DNA of 64,000 nt from Brucellaceae bacterium (GTDB taxonomy: Bacteria; Pseudomonadota; Alphaproteobacteria; Rhizobiales; Rhizobiaceae), in the NCBI GenBank assembly GCA_020637755.1, contig JACKJW010000001.1, positions 1 through 64,000 on the forward strand, written 5' to 3'. The notes beneath the pieces are model-generated. The model searched no databases, was not told where the DNA came from, and saw only the letters and a list, made by a program, of their open reading frames with translations. The first letter of the stretch is position 1; each line of letters opens with the position of its first letter. Shown here one piece after another: positions 63,362 to 64,000 of this stretch. The position numbers and the translations under genes were made by a program.

Positions 63362-63813
63362 CAGCCGTTCTCGTCCTGAAGCGTGACAAGGCCGACATTC
63401 TCGAACCCGCCAGCCTGGATGCGCGACATCACGCGCATGACAGAACCGTAATCGATGGCCTTGTCGCCACGTACGAAGATGCGCGCGTCCGAGCCGGTCG
63501 ACTTGATCGCCTGAAGCTTGGCGACGACATCATCCAGGCCGATCTCCTCTTCCTGCAGGAAGATGCGGCCCTGCCCGTCCACCGAGACCACCAGCGGCTG
63601 GGTTTCCGAATTCATCGGCTTGGCATCGGTCTGCGGCAGGTCCACCGGCACACCGGCGGTCAGCATCGGCGCCGTCACCATGAAGATGATCAGCAGCACC
63701 AGCATCACGTCGACCAGCGGCGTGACGTTGATTTCCGAAATGACACCACGGCGCTGGCCACGCCTGCGATGGCCGCGTCCGCCTGCTCCATTGTTGCCCG
63801 TCGACATGCCCAT
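63361..63813 (-). CDS. tolR: Tol-Pal motor protein TolR
   Basis: Protein of 150 residues, of the ExbD/TolR family. A single helix (about 28-50) contains the conserved Asp of the proton path in V-T-P-L-V-D-V-M-L-V-L-L-I-I-F-M-V, followed by the periplasmic domain ending V-G-L-V-T. Together with TolQ it forms the proton-driven stator. It follows tolQ by 24 nt. Confidence 0.95.
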   Translation of the reverse strand: MGMSTGNNGAGGRGHRRRGQRRGVISEINVTPLVDVMLVLLIIFMVTAPMLTAGVPVDLPQTDAKPMNSETQPLVVSVDGQGRIFLQEEEIGLDDVVAKLQAIKSTGSDARIFVRGDKAIDYGSVMRVMSRIQAGGFENVGLVTLQDENG

Positions 63814-63837
63814 GGTTCAAACCCTCCGGGATCGTAC

Positions 63838-64000
63838 TCAGGCCGCCGCCTGCTGGCGCGGCGCGGACCTCTCGTCGATCTGGCGCGACAGGATGGCGGA
63901 GAACTCGTCGGCAAAGCCCTCCATCCGGCCGCCGAGCTTGGAGGCGTCGGACGACAGCTTGTTGTAGGCGATGACGGCAGGGATGGCAGCCATCAGGCCA
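63838..64000 (-). CDS. tolQ: Tol-Pal motor protein TolQ (C-terminal part, cut by window end)
   Basis: The last 53 codons are seen, ending TGA at 63838-63840. The residues G-L-M-A-A-I-P-A-V-I-A-Y-N-K, then a charged helix with F-A-D-E-F-S-A-I-L-S-R-Q, match the end of TolQ/ExbB proton-channel proteins. The rest lies beyond position 64000. Its place directly before tolR supports the call. Confidence 0.9.
   Translation of the reverse strand, partial: GLMAAIPAVIAYNKLSSDASKLGGRMEGFADEFSAILSRQIDERSAPRQQAAA

Noticed and set aside
60812..63379. Plus-strand open frame of 855 codons
   Set aside because: It lies opposite tolB and tolA and has no family pattern; the tol genes explain the coding signal.

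Overview
The window looks like chromosomal backbone of a GC-rich alphaproteobacterium of the order Hyphomicrobiales (Rhizobiales; Phyllobacteriaceae-like). This rests on gene families and order: DUF3108-rpmB-queuosine transporter, a cobS-cobT pair beside a J-domain gene and bolA, aroK-aroB-corC beside xerD, tolQRAB-pal-cpoB-tilS-ftsH-glmM, Omp25/Omp31-type porins, and the short dispersed palindromes typical of rhizobial intergenic DNA. The genus is not determined.

Layout. 1-6 kb: methyltransferase, glyoxalase II, DUF985 cupin, lysoplasmalogenase-like and EamA membrane proteins, DUF3108 protein, ribosomal protein L28, queuosine precursor transporter. 6-16 kb: phytase-like esterase, aerobic cobaltochelatase CobT/CobS, J-domain protein, BolA, a Tat-type hydrolase, CorC/HlyC-aroB-aroK, a 50-residue membrane protein and XerD. 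16-25 kb: AccA, an L,D-transpeptidase lipoprotein overlapping a TusA-like gene, a TadG-like vWA protein, a His-rich CobW-type GTPase with a DD-carboxypeptidase, an M20 amidohydrolase, tRNA-Arg(CCT) and TrxC. 25-29.4 kb is the most accessory-looking part: an AT-rich anchored nuclease, RibB with a degenerate RibA half, an AbrB-family permease, a DUF2218 protein, a broken hpaF-like isomerase gene and an intact HpaR-type regulator. 29.4-35.7 kb: a pstSCAB-phoU-phoB operon behind a three-unit Pho box, without phoR. 36-40 kb: one very large multi-PAS hybrid kinase. 40-47 kb: tRNA-Glu(CTC), RluD, a cold-shock protein, RpoH, an Ala/Pro-rich membrane protein, PurA and a second EamA transporter. 47-52 kb: an orphan membrane protein flanked by three copies of a new-looking 22-bp palindrome, then serA and serC separated by a repeat. 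52-64 kb: two outer-membrane barrels, GlmM, FtsH, TilS and the Tol-Pal system, with tolQ cut by the window end.

How genes work together. Phosphate uptake and its regulator form one operon. Serine synthesis (serC, serA) and shikimate steps (aroK, aroB) are coupled. GlmM, the DD-carboxypeptidase, the L,D-transpeptidase, the two barrels and Tol-Pal all serve the cell envelope. Both barrels have predicted mature N-termini starting Ala-Asp, which fits the L,D-transpeptidase tethering known in Brucella and Agrobacterium.

I found no CRISPR array, prophage, transposase or biosynthetic cluster. The points I would look at first are the decayed hpaF beside hpaR, the triplet of 22-bp palindromes around an unknown gene, the phoR-less pst operon next to the hybrid kinase, and several structured repeats.
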